Source: Sideroxydans lithotrophicus (lineage in GTDB: Bacteria; Pseudomonadota; Gammaproteobacteria; Burkholderiales; Gallionellaceae). Taken from it: a DNA stretch of 64,000 nt. This document shows positions 7,643 to 16,430 of the stretch, one piece after another. The first letter of the stretch is position 1, and each line of letters opens with the position of its first letter. Under the pieces are notes generated by a model, which saw only the letters and a list, made by a program, of their open reading frames with translations, did not search any database and was not told the DNA's origin. The stretch spans positions 1-64,000 of the forward strand of contig DYJI01000010.1 in NCBI GenBank assembly GCA_020723185.1, in the 5' to 3' direction. A program made the translations under genes and the position numbers.

Positions 7643-8865
7643 AGTGATTCTCCCAGCAGGTTCTCGATATCGGCCAGCGCGAGTTGCATGTCGGTCTGCG
7701 CGCGCAGCCGTTGCTGACGGATGGTCAGTAGTTGTTGTTGCGCCTGGATCAGCATGTCGAAGCCGGACTTGCCCGTCTCATACGCGGCCAGCGTGGCGTC
7801 CAGCGAAAGTTGCGCCTGCGGCAGCAGGCGGGTGGCGATCAGTTGCTCGGTGCGGCGCGCCGTCTCCAGTGCGGACAGCGCTTCCGACAGGGCGGCGCGC
7901 TGTTGCTCCAGCAAGGATCGCTTGCGGCTGTCGGCGGCGGCCAGTGTTGCTTCCGCTTCGCCTTCGCGTGCGCGGCGCGTGGATCGTTGCAGCGGGATGT
8001 TCAGTTCCAGCATCAGGTCCCAGCTCGAGAAGCTGCCGTTGCTGCGCGTCGGCGCGATGCCCAGCGTCACTTCCGGATAGCGGTCGGCATATTGCAATGC
8101 GCGCTGGCGGTCGGCGGCGCGCAGGCTGGCGTCGGCCATGCGCAGTTGCGGGTTCTGTGCATCCAGCCGTGCCAGCAGGGTGGCCTCGTCCAGTTGCGCG
8201 GGCGTCGGTATGGGGCGCAGAGCAGCGGGCTCGGCCAACGCGGCACTGCCGGGGCGCGAAAGCAGCGCGTTCAGTCTCACATGGCTGTGGTGGTGCGCGT
8301 TCTGGAGGGCGATCAGCTCGGTCTGCAAACGCGTCTGTTCGAGCTGGATGCGGATCACGTCCTGTTGCTGGCCGAGTCCGTTGGCATAGCGCGTCTGCGC
8401 GATCTGTTCCAGTCCGTTCAGCAGGTCCAGCGTCTGCTGCGTCAGTTGTTCGCTGCCTATCGTGTAGTAGTAGCGCGCGTAAGCCTGCTTGATGCGTGTG
8501 GACAGATCCGCCCAGGTGGCAGCGACGCGGCCTTCCGCTTCCTCGCTGCGTGCATCGGCCACCTCGTGGCGCAGGTCGCGTGTGCCATACCAGGGCAGCT
8601 TCTGCATCAGGGTGAACTTGGTGGCCGGATTGCCGTTGGTCACATCCATCGGCTCGATGCGCAGCAGCGGATCGGCCAGTGTGTCGGATGACTCGCCAGC
8701 CTGCATCGCTGCCGTCGCTTCGTGCCGCGTGGCGGCCAGTTCCGGATTGTGTTCGCGCGCATAGGCCAGCAGACCGTCAAGGTCGCTGCCCAGCGGTGGC
8801 GCGGCTGTCGCGGGTGCAAGCCACAGCGCGCCAAGCAAAGTGAAAATCACTGATACGTATCTCAT
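7639..8865 (-). CDS. cusC: TolC-family outer-membrane efflux channel (CusC-like)
   Basis: This 408-residue protein has a clear signal peptide (MRYVSVIFTLLGALWLAPATA) followed by two outer-membrane efflux protein repeats of long helices, as in TolC and CusC. I place the start at 8865 rather than at the upstream in-frame ATG at 8922, because AGGAA lies about 7 bases upstream of 8865 and the signal peptide then begins the protein. No lipobox cysteine follows the signal, unlike E. coli CusC. Its stop overlaps the cusB start by 4 bases. It forms the outer-membrane exit duct of the Cu/Ag pump. Confidence 0.88.
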   Translation of the reverse strand: MRYVSVIFTLLGALWLAPATAAPPLGSDLDGLLAYAREHNPELAATRHEATAAMQAGESSDTLADPLLRIEPMDVTNGNPATKFTLMQKLPWYGTRDLRHEVADARSEEAEGRVAATWADLSTRIKQAYARYYYTIGSEQLTQQTLDLLNGLEQIAQTRYANGLGQQQDVIRIQLEQTRLQTELIALQNAHHHSHVRLNALLSRPGSAALAEPAALRPIPTPAQLDEATLLARLDAQNPQLRMADASLRAADRQRALQYADRYPEVTLGIAPTRSNGSFSSWDLMLELNIPLQRSTRRAREGEAEATLAAADSRKRSLLEQQRAALSEALSALETARRTEQLIATRLLPQAQLSLDATLAAYETGKSGFDMLIQAQQQLLTIRQQRLRAQTDMQLALADIENLLGESL

Positions 8866-8973
8866 GTTCCGCTTCCTGTTGCAGTTGGGATGCAGGCGGA
8901 CGACCGCGAACGGACGCCGCACGAAGCGGGACGAGTGGGGTGTTACGGATTCAGCAGACGGACTCGTCCCGCA

Positions 8974-9357
8974 TCAAGCGGCTACGAGAGGGGGCGGAAC
9001 CAGTGGGGCGCAAAGATGTGAAGCGAGATCCTCGGGGACGGACAGCACAGCCTGGGAAGCGCTTTCTTCCAGTTGCATGGCGACGACCGGTGCGGCGAGG
9101 AAGGCGGTGCAGGCCAGATGGCACACGCCGCAGGATGTGCATTGTGATGTTTCGGCGGCGGATGCCTGCATGTCTTCCGCATGCATCATGTGATGTTCAC
9201 CCATGTCGTCATGTGACATGTCCATCATCATGGTGCTGTCATGACACTCGCCCTGCTGCAACTGCATGCCGAGCGAAGCCGCCAGTGCGCTGCCGCCGGA
9301 GAGCGGGAGCCACAACAGCATGAACACGGCGATGATCTTTCGGGTCAGTGTCGACAT
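8974..9357 (-). CDS. Small exported Met/His/Cys-rich protein, first gene of the cus operon
   Basis: This is a 127-residue protein when started at the ATG at 9357; an upstream TTG at 9393 would add 12 residues. A signal peptide covers about residues 1-27. The next stretch (about 35-63) is crowded with Met, His and Asp (STMMMDMSHDDMGEHHMMH). A Cys cluster (CTSCGVCHLAC) follows with a hydrophobic segment. These are soft-metal ligands, so periplasmic copper or silver binding is a reasonable inference from composition and position. I do not recognise a named family with confidence; some DUF2946-like proteins look similar. It precedes cusC by 108 bases. Confidence 0.7.
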   Translation of the reverse strand: MSTLTRKIIAVFMLLWLPLSGGSALAASLGMQLQQGECHDSTMMMDMSHDDMGEHHMMHAEDMQASAAETSQCTSCGVCHLACTAFLAAPVVAMQLEESASQAVLSVPEDLASHLCAPLVPPPLVAA

Positions 9358-9371
9358 GGGGTGCAGTGTGG

Positions 9372-9401
9372 GTAAAACCGGAAGATTAGTCAATGTGTCA
9401 A
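9372..9401 (-). promoter_or_regulatory. Possible sigma-70 promoter of the cus operon
   Basis: On the - strand a perfect -35 TTGACA (9401-9396) is followed after 18 bases by a weak -10 TTTTAC (9377-9372), just upstream of the ATG at 9357. The short leader this implies is a weakness. No CueR- or CusR-type operator could be recognised with confidence. Confidence 0.3.
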
Positions 9402-9506
9402 CGGAATGGTTCCGAACTGCGCTGCATCATATATATCGATTGTCCGTAAGGCGCTGATGGGGTTAAAGTTCGCCCAACCCCGCATAACAATAAATGAGGT
9501 TCGAAA

Positions 9507-11942
9507 ATGGCGATGACGATCACGGTGATAGCAGTAGCGGTCTTCCTCTTACTGGCGTTCTTCCGATCATCGATCTGGGGCTGGCTGTTCGCCATCCTCG
9601 TGCTGGTGCCGATGATCGCTATCGAGAGTCGTATCTCGGACGGTGCGCTGAAGAACATCTACCTTGCCCTGGCGGTCTTCGTGCTGGTGTTCGGCGTGCC
9701 CTGGCTGCGCCGCAAGCTGGTCAGCGACTTCATCCTCAAGCTGTTCCGCAAGATATTGCCGCAGGTGTCGCAGACCGAGCAGGAGGCGCTGGACGCCGGT
9801 ACGGTGTGGTGGGACGGCGAACTGTTCAGCGGCCGCCCGCGCTGGAGCAAGCTGCTGGCCATGCCCAAGACCGGACTCTCCGAGCGCGAGCAGGCTTTCC
9901 TCGACAACGAGGTGGAGCAGTTGTGCGCCATGCTGGACGACTGGGACATCACCCACACGCGACAGGATCTGCCGCCCGAGGTTTGGCAGTTCATCAAGGA
10001 CAAGGGTTTCTTCGGCATGATCATCCCGCGCCAGTACGGCGGACTGGAGTTCTCGGCGCAGGCGCACTCGGCGGTGGTGACCAAGGTGTCGTCGCGCAGC
10101 GGCACGGCGGGCGTGACAGTGATGGTGCCCAACTCGCTCGGCCCGGCCGATCTGCTGCTGAAATACGGCACGCCGGAACAGAAGGACCGCTATCTGAAAC
10201 GTCTGGCGCAGGGGCTGGAGGTGCCGTGCTTCGCGCTGACCGGGCCATTCGCCGGTTCCGACGCGGGTGCCATCCCCGATTACGGCATCGTCTGCCACGG
10301 CGAGTTCAACGGCGAGCAGAACGTGCTTGGCATCCGCCTCAACTGGGAGAAGCGCTACATCACGCTGGCACCGGTGGCGACGTTGCTGGGACTGGCGTTC
10401 AAGCTGTATGACCCGGACCATCTGCTCGGTGCGGAGAAGTCGCTCGGCATCACGCTGGCGCTGATCCCCACCGACACGCCGGGCGTCGAGGTCGGCCGCC
10501 GCCACTTCCCGCTCAATTCCGCTTTCCTCAACGGCCCGACCGTGGGCAAGGACGTGTTCATCCCGATGGACTACATCATCGGCGGCATGTCGCGCATCGG
10601 CCAGGGCTGGCGCATGTTGATGGACTGCCTGTCGGTCGGGCGCTCGATCTCGCTGCCGGCCAGTGCGGTGGGCGGCGCCAAACTGGCGGTGCGCAGCAGC
10701 GGTGCCTACGGCCGCGTGCGCAAGCAGTTCCACATGCCGGTCGGCAAATTCGAGGGCGTGGAAGAGGCGCTGGCGCGCATCGGCGGCAACACCTATGTGA
10801 TGGATGCGGCGCGGCGCATGACGGCGCTGGCGGTGGATCTGCACGAGAAGCCGTCGGTGGTGTCGGCCATCGCAAAATACCACTGCACCGAGCGCGGTCG
10901 CATGGTGATCAACGATGCGATGGACGTGCACGGCGGCAAGGGCATCTGCATGGGGCCGGACAACTATCTGGCGCGCATGTACCAGCAGACGCCTATCGGC
11001 ATCACCGTGGAAGGCGCGAACATCCTCACGCGCAGCCTGATGATCTTCGGGCAGGGCGCGATCCGCTCCCATCCCTATGTGCTGAAGGAGATGCAGGCGG
11101 CGCATGACCAGAACGCGGAACGCGCCTCGCTGGACTTCGACCAGGCCTTCTTCGGCCACATCAGCTTCAGCCTGAGCAATGCGGTGCGCTCCTTCCTGTA
11201 TGCGCTGTCCGGCGGCCGTCTGATCTATGTGCCGACCGGTGCACCCACGCATCGCTACTACCAGTTGCTGACGCGTTATGCGGCCTCGTTCGCTTTCGCG
11301 GCAGACATCGCGATGGCGGTGCTGGGCGGCGGGCTGAAGCGCAAGGAGAAACTCTCCGCGCGTCTGGGGGATGTGTTGAGCAACCTCTATCTGTGCTCGG
11401 CGGTGCTGAAGAAGTTCGAGGACGACGGCCGCCCGCAGGCCGACGAGCCGCTGCTGCACTGGGCGATGGAAGACGGGCTGTACCGCATCCAGACTGCGTT
11501 CGACGGCGTGATCCAGAACTTCCCGAACCGCCTGTTCGCTCTGTTGCTGCGGGTGGTGATCTTCCCGCTGGGGCAGTGCCGCAAGCCGCCTTCCGATGAG
11601 CGGGGACATCAGGTGGCGGCACTGATGCTGAAGCCGGGCGAGGTGCGTGACCGGCTCACCGCCGGCATGTACATCAAGCGCGACGAGCAGGATGCGGTCG
11701 GTGCGCTGGAGGCGGCACTGGCCAGCACTCTGGCGTGCGAACCGTTGCAGGCCGTGCTGGAAAAGGAAGCCAAGGCCGGCAAGCTCAAGGCGATGGACGA
11801 GATGGCGCGTATCGTCGAGGCACGCGATCTTGGCCTCATCACGGCGGAAGAAGCGCTGCAGCTGGAGCGCGATTACATGCTGCGGCGCAAGGTCATCATG
11901 GTGGATGATTTCGATGCCAGACAGCTGCAGGCGAACGGATGA
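9507..11942 (+). CDS. fadE: Acyl-CoA dehydrogenase FadE
   Basis: This 811-residue protein carries out the first step of fatty-acid beta-oxidation, FAD-dependent dehydrogenation of acyl-CoA to trans-2-enoyl-CoA. E. coli FadE has almost the same length (814). Residues 1-65 hold two or three hydrophobic segments that anchor it to the membrane. The acyl-CoA dehydrogenase N, middle (LTGPFAGSDAGA) and C-terminal domains follow, then the extra FadE-specific C-terminal region. TGAGG lies upstream of the ATG. It heads a + strand operon; the next gene overlaps its stop codon. An inverted repeat GGGGTT-N11-AACCCC (9459-9481) in the upstream region could be an operator, but no known regulator site is matched. 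Confidence 0.95.
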   Translation: MAMTITVIAVAVFLLLAFFRSSIWGWLFAILVLVPMIAIESRISDGALKNIYLALAVFVLVFGVPWLRRKLVSDFILKLFRKILPQVSQTEQEALDAGTVWWDGELFSGRPRWSKLLAMPKTGLSEREQAFLDNEVEQLCAMLDDWDITHTRQDLPPEVWQFIKDKGFFGMIIPRQYGGLEFSAQAHSAVVTKVSSRSGTAGVTVMVPNSLGPADLLLKYGTPEQKDRYLKRLAQGLEVPCFALTGPFAGSDAGAIPDYGIVCHGEFNGEQNVLGIRLNWEKRYITLAPVATLLGLAFKLYDPDHLLGAEKSLGITLALIPTDTPGVEVGRRHFPLNSAFLNGPTVGKDVFIPMDYIIGGMSRIGQGWRMLMDCLSVGRSISLPASAVGGAKLAVRSSGAYGRVRKQFHMPVGKFEGVEEALARIGGNTYVMDAARRMTALAVDLHEKPSVVSAIAKYHCTERGRMVINDAMDVHGGKGICMGPDNYLARMYQQTPIGITVEGANILTRSLMIFGQGAIRSHPYVLKEMQAAHDQNAERASLDFDQAFFGHISFSLSNAVRSFLYALSGGRLIYVPTGAPTHRYYQLLTRYAASFAFAADIAMAVLGGGLKRKEKLSARLGDVLSNLYLCSAVLKKFEDDGRPQADEPLLHWAMEDGLYRIQTAFDGVIQNFPNRLFALLLRVVIFPLGQCRKPPSDERGHQVAALMLKPGEVRDRLTAGMYIKRDEQDAVGALEAALASTLACEPLQAVLEKEAKAGKLKAMDEMARIVEARDLGLITAEEALQLERDYMLRRKVIMVDDFDARQLQANG

Positions 11943-12760
11943 GCAGCCTGCGCGACAGGGTGGTCTTCATCACCGGTTCCAGTCGCGGGATCGGCAGGGA
12001 GATCGCCTTGCGCTGCGCGCGCGACGGCGCGAAGGTGGTCATCACCGGCAAGACCGCCGAGCCGCACCCCAAACTGTCGGGCACCATCCATAGTGTGGCG
12101 GAAGAGGTGGTCGCGGCGGGCGGACAGGCGCTGGCACTGCAACTGGATGTGCGCGACGAGCAGGCCATCCACGACGCGGTCGAACAGGCCGCGGCGCATT
12201 TCGGCGGCATCGATGTGCTAGTCAACAATGCCAGCGCCATCTATCTGACGCCAACGCTGGATACCCCGGTGCGCCGCCTCGACCTGATGTGGGACGTGAA
12301 CATGCGTGCCACTTTCCTTGCATCGCAGGCCTGCATCCCGCATCTGAAGCAGGCGGTGAACCCGCACATCCTCACCCTGTCGCCGCCGCTGAACATGGGG
12401 CCGGACAATTTCGCGCCGCATGTGGCCTACACCATCTCGAAATACGGCATGAGCATGGTGACCATGGGCCTGGCGCGCGAGTTCGCCGCAGCGTGCATCG
12501 CTTGCAACTGCCTGTGGCCGCGCACCACCATCGCTACCGCCGCCATCGAATACAACTTCCCGGAAGAGATCCTGCGCGCCTCGCGCAAGCCGGCCATCGT
12601 GGCCGATGCCGCGCATGCCATCCTGATGCGGCCCAGCGATACGTGCAGCGGCAACTTCTTCATCGACGAGGACGTGCTGCGCGAAGCAGGCGTGACCGAC
12701 TTCGAGCAGTATGCGGTCAGTCCGGGGGGGCGACTGTTCGACGATCTGTTCTTGCATTGA
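11939..12760 (+). CDS. SDR-family oxidoreductase (HSDL2-like)
   Basis: This 273-residue NAD(P)-dependent short-chain dehydrogenase has a Rossmann motif TGSSRGIG (residues 12-19), an NNAS motif, catalytic Ser148, and Tyr164/Lys168 in YTISK. The sequence resembles the HSDL2 (hydroxysteroid-dehydrogenase-like 2) branch. In bacteria this branch often accompanies fatty-acid oxidation genes; its substrate is not settled. The ATG overlaps the fadE stop (ATGA), so it is translationally coupled. A role in handling hydroxy- or branched acyl intermediates is inferred from the neighbours. Confidence 0.88.
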   Translation: MSSLRDRVVFITGSSRGIGREIALRCARDGAKVVITGKTAEPHPKLSGTIHSVAEEVVAAGGQALALQLDVRDEQAIHDAVEQAAAHFGGIDVLVNNASAIYLTPTLDTPVRRLDLMWDVNMRATFLASQACIPHLKQAVNPHILTLSPPLNMGPDNFAPHVAYTISKYGMSMVTMGLAREFAAACIACNCLWPRTTIATAAIEYNFPEEILRASRKPAIVADAAHAILMRPSDTCSGNFFIDEDVLREAGVTDFEQYAVSPGGRLFDDLFLH

Positions 12761-12780
12761 AACAACAAGGGGAGAGGGCC

Positions 12781-14586
12781 ATGACGACACCTGACAACGT
12801 AGACGTGATCACGCCGGAACAGGCGGGGACGCTGCACGGTTTGTTCCTTGAGCGGGTAAGGCGCTCGCCGGACAAGGAAGCCTACCGATATTTCGATGCG
12901 AACATCAACGGCTGGGTGAGCCTGAGCTGGCGTCAGATGCAGGCGGAAGTGGCGCGCTGGCAGGCGGCGCTGGCCAGGGAAGGTCTGCAGAAGGGCGAGC
13001 GCGTGGCGCTGATGCTGCGCAACTGCCCGCAATGGGTGATGTTCGACCAGGCGGCTATGTCGCTGGGCTTGGTCACCGTGCCGCTGTATACCGTGGACCG
13101 CGCCGAGAATATCGCCTACATCGTGAACGATGCGCAGGCCAAGGTGCTGTTGTTCGAGACCGCCGAGCAATGGCAGGAACTGAACGCGGTGAAAGCGTTG
13201 ATGCCCAGTGTGCAGCGTTTCATCTCGCTGGACGAGGTTGGGAGCGATGATACGCGCCTGATGTCGGCAGCGCATGCCTTGCCGTCTGCCGCCGAACTGC
13301 AAGCGCCTGTGCCGTGCGAGATGGGCGAACTGGCCAGCATCATCTACACCTCCGGCACCACCGGCAAACCCAAGGGCGTGATGCTGAGTCACCGCAACAT
13401 GCTGAGCAACACACACTCCGCGCTGGGTACCTTCGCGCTCTACAACGACGATCTGCTGCTGTCCTTCCTGCCGCTGTCGCACACCTTCGAGCGCACCTGC
13501 GGCTATTACCTGCAGGTGATGACTGGCGCGACAGTCGCTTACGCGCGCTCCATCCCATTGCTTTCCGAAGACCTGCAGACCATACACCCTACCATCCTGA
13601 TCTCGGTGCCGCGCATCTACGAGCGCATCCATTCGGCGATCAGCGCCAAGCTGGAAGAGGGGCCGCCGCTGCGCAAGAAGCTTTTCCACCTGGCGGTCGA
13701 AGTGGGCTGGGCGCGTTTCGAGCACGAACAGGGACGCGGCCCGTGGAAAGCCTCCTTCCTGCTGTGGCCGCTGCTGGACAAACTGGTGGCGAAGAAACTG
13801 CTGGCGCGCTTGGGCGGCCGTTTGCGCACGGCGGTCACCGGCGGTGCGGCGCTGGATGCCGACATCTCGCGCATGTTCGTCGGCCTCGGCCTGCCGGTGG
13901 TGCAAGGCTACGGTCTGACCGAGACCAGTCCCATCGTCACCGGCAACCATCTGGATAACAACTTCCCCGACAGCGTGGGCCAGCCGATACGCGACGTGCA
14001 GATCAAGCTGGGCGCGCAGAACGCGCTGCTGGTGAAGGGCCCGAACGTGATGATGGGCTACTGGAACAACCCCGAGGCGACCAAAGCCATGATCGACGAA
14101 GACGGCTGGCTGAACACCGGAGACATCGCGCGCATCAGCGAGACCGGCCATGTCTACATCACCGGCCGCCTGAAGGAGATCATCGTGATGGCCAACGGCG
14201 AGAAGATCCCGCCGGCCGACATGGAAGCGGCCATCCTGCATGATCCGCTGATCGACCAAGTGATGATCCTCGGCGAGGGCAAACCCTATCTGGTGGCGCT
14301 GGCCGTGCTCAACCCGGTGGTGTGGCCGGACATCGCGGCCAAGGTCGGCGTAAGGCCGGACATGCCGGAATCGCTCACCGACAGCAACGTGGAAGCCAAG
14401 GTGCTGCGCCGCATCGCGCGCAACATCCGCGCCTTCCCCGGCTATGCCAAGGTCAACCGCGTGCTGTTGCTGACCGAACCGTGGAGCATAGACAACGGCC
14501 TGCTCACGCCCAAGCTGAGCATGAAACGCGACAAGATCGTGGCGAAGTTCGCGCGCGAGATCGATGCGCTTTACGAAGGACACTGA
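12781..14586 (+). CDS. Long-chain fatty acid-CoA ligase (AMP-binding)
   Basis: This 601-residue ANL-family enzyme activates fatty acids to acyl-CoA through an acyl-AMP. The ATP/AMP motif YTSGTTGKPKG, the YGLTETSP motif and the C-terminal GRLKEIIVMANGEKI hinge with its late catalytic lysine are all visible. GGGGAGAG immediately upstream supports the ATG at 12781. The open frame extends further upstream, but that part lies out of frame over the SDR gene. It feeds FadE and FadN of the same operon. It is most like the FadD/FAA1-type ligases lacking the E. coli N-terminal extension. Confidence 0.92.
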   Translation: MTTPDNVDVITPEQAGTLHGLFLERVRRSPDKEAYRYFDANINGWVSLSWRQMQAEVARWQAALAREGLQKGERVALMLRNCPQWVMFDQAAMSLGLVTVPLYTVDRAENIAYIVNDAQAKVLLFETAEQWQELNAVKALMPSVQRFISLDEVGSDDTRLMSAAHALPSAAELQAPVPCEMGELASIIYTSGTTGKPKGVMLSHRNMLSNTHSALGTFALYNDDLLLSFLPLSHTFERTCGYYLQVMTGATVAYARSIPLLSEDLQTIHPTILISVPRIYERIHSAISAKLEEGPPLRKKLFHLAVEVGWARFEHEQGRGPWKASFLLWPLLDKLVAKKLLARLGGRLRTAVTGGAALDADISRMFVGLGLPVVQGYGLTETSPIVTGNHLDNNFPDSVGQPIRDVQIKLGAQNALLVKGPNVMMGYWNNPEATKAMIDEDGWLNTGDIARISETGHVYITGRLKEIIVMANGEKIPPADMEAAILHDPLIDQVMILGEGKPYLVALAVLNPVVWPDIAAKVGVRPDMPESLTDSNVEAKVLRRIARNIRAFPGYAKVNRVLLLTEPWSIDNGLLTPKLSMKRDKIVAKFAREIDALYEGH

Positions 14587-14588
14587 AC

Positions 14589-14984
14589 ATGATCACCCCC
14601 GTCACCTCATTGCCAGACCGTGAACCGACCCTGCGCGTGGCGGCCATGCCGTCCGATGCCAATTACACCGGCGACATCTTCGGCGGCTGGCTGATGGGGC
14701 AGGTGGACGTCGCCGGCAGCATCCCCGCCGTGCACCGCGCCAAAGGGCGGGTGGCGACCGTGGCGGTGAATTCCTTCGTGTTCAAGCAACCGATCTTCGT
14801 CGGGGATGTGGTGAGTTTCTACACGAAGATCGTCAAGACCGGCACCACCTCCATCACCGTGGACGTGGAAGTCTATGTGCAGCGCGATCCGGAGAATCCC
14901 ACCTGCCACAAGGTGACGGAAGCGCAACTGACCTATGTCGCGGTGGGAGAGGATCGAAAGCCTCGGCCGTTGCCTCCGGTTTAG
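14589..14984 (+). CDS. Acyl-CoA thioesterase, YciA-like hotdog fold
   Basis: This 131-residue single-hotdog protein has the family signature region (YTGDIFGGWLMGQVD), where the conserved Asp is catalytic in YciA-type enzymes. It hydrolyses acyl-CoA to free acid and CoA and could release CoA when beta-oxidation stalls. It starts 2 bases after the ligase stop and is therefore in the same operon. Confidence 0.9.
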   Translation: MITPVTSLPDREPTLRVAAMPSDANYTGDIFGGWLMGQVDVAGSIPAVHRAKGRVATVAVNSFVFKQPIFVGDVVSFYTKIVKTGTTSITVDVEVYVQRDPENPTCHKVTEAQLTYVAVGEDRKPRPLPPV

Positions 14985-15039
14985 AGGTGGGTGTGAGCAG
15001 GCAGGGAAGGGTGTTATTTCAATGATCAGGGAGAAAAAA

Positions 15040-16362
15040 ATGATGAGCCTCAGGAAATCGAAGGTTGGAGCGGTGGTGTCCGGCGCATTGATGTTGGCCG
15101 CAGGTCAGGCGTGTGCATCCGGTTTTGCGTTGATCGAACAGGGCGGAGGTCTGGGCAATGCATTCGCCGGCGGGGCGGCATCTGCGGAAGATGCCGCGAC
15201 AGTCTTTTTCAATCCTGCAGGCATGTCGCGTCTGGACGACTCGCAGATCTCGGTGGGCGGTGCATTCATCAAACCTTCTGCCCAGTACAGCGGAACGATC
15301 TCTGGCCTGGCGCCGCTCCAGACGGCCGGCACCAACGCAGGCGGCGATGCCGGAGGCCTGGCATTCGTGCCCAACATGTATTACACCCATCAGATCGACG
15401 ACAAGGTGCATGTCGGGATAGGAGTCAATGCCCCGTTCGGCCTGCAGACCGATTACGACGCGACCTGGATGGGGCGCTTCCAGGCAGTCAAATCCAAGAT
15501 CCAGACCATCAACCTGAATCCGTCGGTCTCGTATGACGTGAGCGATACGCTCAGTGTGGGCGCAGGCTTGAATTACCAGCGCATCACCGGTGAGCTGACC
15601 AGCATAACGAACTACAGCGCGGCGATATATCAGGCGACATCGGGTGCAACGGCGATCCCGAACCTGGAAGGTCTCAGCACCATGACCGGGAGCGATACCG
15701 GCTGGGGCTATAACTTTGGAGCCCTGTTCAAACTCGATTCGCAGACGCGCATCGGCGCGGCCTACCGTTCGCAGATCAAATACAAACTCACGGGCGATGT
15801 GAAGTTCGCCAATCGTCCGGCGATGTTGGCCGCCGCGCTGCCGGATCAACCCGTCACGCTGGACATCACCATGCCGGACTCCTTCTCCATGAGCGCGTTG
15901 CACCAGTACGGCGACAAGCTGGAAGTGATGGCCGATGCGACCTGGACCGGCTGGAGTGTGTTCAAGACGCTGGATGTGAAGAAAACCAACGGGACATCGC
16001 TGGGTGCAGCGACCCCCGAGAACTGGAAAGATACCTGGCGCGTTTCCGTCGGCACCAGTTATCACTACAGCGAACAGTGGACAGCGCGTGCAGGCGTGGC
16101 CTTCGATCAGGCACCGGTGCCTGATGCCTACCGCACCGTACGCATCCCGGATGCCGACCGCACCTGGCTGGCGCTGGGCGGGCAGTACAAGCCTGACGCT
16201 GCCAGCACGCTGGATTTCGGCTACGCCCACCTGTTCGTCAAGAACGGTACGATGAACCAGAGCGCGGCGACCAATCCGGAGCTGAGCGGCAAAGGCTATC
16301 TGGTCGGCAGCTACAGCAACAGCGTGGATATCGTGAGTGTGCAGTACGGATACAAGTTCTAA
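15040..16362 (+). CDS. fadL: OmpP1/FadL/TodX-family outer-membrane fatty-acid transporter
   Basis: This 440-residue protein has a signal peptide ending near ACA-SGFALIEQG, the typical mature N-terminus of FadL that forms the plug. GNAFAGGAASAEDAATVFFNPAGMS and beta-barrel repeats follow, and the C-terminus is aromatic (YGYKF) as for an outer-membrane barrel. I chose 15040 because AGGGAG lies 7 bases upstream; an in-frame ATG at 15022 and a longer open frame are possible. It imports long-chain fatty acids or other hydrophobic compounds. It lies between the thioesterase and the beta-oxidation enzyme genes, so a fatty-acid substrate is likely. Confidence 0.92.
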   Translation: MMSLRKSKVGAVVSGALMLAAGQACASGFALIEQGGGLGNAFAGGAASAEDAATVFFNPAGMSRLDDSQISVGGAFIKPSAQYSGTISGLAPLQTAGTNAGGDAGGLAFVPNMYYTHQIDDKVHVGIGVNAPFGLQTDYDATWMGRFQAVKSKIQTINLNPSVSYDVSDTLSVGAGLNYQRITGELTSITNYSAAIYQATSGATAIPNLEGLSTMTGSDTGWGYNFGALFKLDSQTRIGAAYRSQIKYKLTGDVKFANRPAMLAAALPDQPVTLDITMPDSFSMSALHQYGDKLEVMADATWTGWSVFKTLDVKKTNGTSLGAATPENWKDTWRVSVGTSYHYSEQWTARAGVAFDQAPVPDAYRTVRIPDADRTWLALGGQYKPDAASTLDFGYAHLFVKNGTMNQSAATNPELSGKGYLVGSYSNSVDIVSVQYGYKF

Positions 16363-16430
16363 CTTGCAGTTCGTGAACGGCTGGGGGAACTCCCCGCCGT
16401 TTTCACTGCTTTATGATTGAGGGGAAAGCG

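Noticed and set aside
9459-9481. GGGGTT-N11-AACCCC as a fatty-acid regulator operator
   Set aside because: It does not match a regulator site I know, and the half-sites are short and GC-rich; kept only as a note under fadE.
9567-11609. Long open frame (680 codons) antisense to fadE
   Set aside because: GC-rich codon use leaves antisense frames open; the product has no recognisable domain and fadE on the other strand is unmistakable. The same holds for 12427-14583, 34315-36081, 38365-41274, 52295-54232 and 58236-60716.
14935-15039. N-terminal extension of the FadL-like protein
   Set aside because: It would place 35 polar residues before the signal peptide; the Shine-Dalgarno site before 15040 explains the start.
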